DNA from: Psychromonas arctica DSM 14288
Lineage (GTDB): Bacteria; Pseudomonadota; Gammaproteobacteria; Enterobacterales; Psychromonadaceae
DNA: 32,004 nucleotides
Assembly (NCBI RefSeq): GCF_000482725.1
Contig: NZ_AXWP01000055.1
Coordinates: forward strand, 1-32,004
Direction of reading: 5' to 3'
How positions within the stretch are numbered: position 1 is the first letter of the stretch; every line of letters begins with the position of its first letter. The notes beneath the pieces were generated by a model. It was not told the DNA's origin, did not search any database, and saw only the letters and a list, made by a program, of their open reading frames with translations. Position numbers and translations under genes: made by a program. Below are positions 31,991 to 32,004 of this stretch, in pieces.

Positions 31991-32004
31991 ATGGAAACTT
32001 ACAG
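31991..32004 (+). CDS. Start of a possible further gene, cut by the window end
   Basis: ATG GAA ACT TAC preceded by GGAG (31981-31984) at six bases. The ribosome site lies inside an inverted repeat (ATCTGCTC at 31961-31968 with GAGCAGAT at 31982-31989). Only four codons are visible, so the product is unknown. Confidence 0.35.

Overview
The window is AT-rich DNA from a marine, probably cold-adapted gammaproteobacterium. The protein set (YidE-type transporter, DUF2391 and DUF3541 proteins, NasA/NirBD nitrate assimilation with a PP2C-kinase fusion, a Zrg-like zinc ABC cluster) fits the Psychromonas / Moritella / Colwellia / Vibrio range. This taxonomic call is an inference from protein style, not a search result.

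Layout. 1-1094 is an IS630-family insertion sequence whose transposase is split by a +1 frame change at an A7 run. 1571-3229 is a YidE-like transporter with its own terminator, followed by an exported DUF3541-type protein and a small DUF2391 membrane protein. 5204-7541 (minus strand) is a tight four-gene operon: flavin reductase, DUF3429 membrane protein, DCC thiol-oxidoreductase-like protein, SDR. 7911-8336 is a small exported protein that faces 8461-11434 (minus strand), a three-gene ABC operon: LolD-like ATPase, FtsX-like permease with a huge His/Asp/Glu repeat, and an exported DUF3299 protein. Two Zur-box-like palindromes sit just upstream of that operon. 11853-12674 is a hydratase of the fumarylacetoacetase superfamily.

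Nitrate assimilation occupies 12866-22325: nasA on the minus strand and, divergently, nirB-nirD-narK-(PP2C/kinase). The 449-bp divergent region holds a sigma-54-like -24/-12 element facing each way, an NtrC-like site between them and a 16-bp palindrome in the nirB leader. Together these suggest nitrogen-limitation control. NarK imports nitrate, NasA reduces it to nitrite, NirBD reduces nitrite to ammonium. The kinase/phosphatase is a likely but undefined signalling partner.

After a small Cys-cluster protein with a Fur-like box and an RlmI-type methyltransferase, the last part (24388-31559) is a surface-polymer locus of lower GC: three proteins with CDP-glycerol glycerophosphotransferase domains (one fused to a GT4 glycosyltransferase), a glycerol-3-phosphate cytidylyltransferase and a two-component polysaccharide ABC exporter. 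This is the Gram-positive teichoic-acid toolkit in a Gram-negative setting. An ops/JUMPStart-like element about 300 bp upstream of the first gene indicates RfaH-dependent transcription, as for capsule and O-antigen operons. The locus probably makes a glycerol-phosphate-containing capsule or O-antigen and may continue beyond the window.
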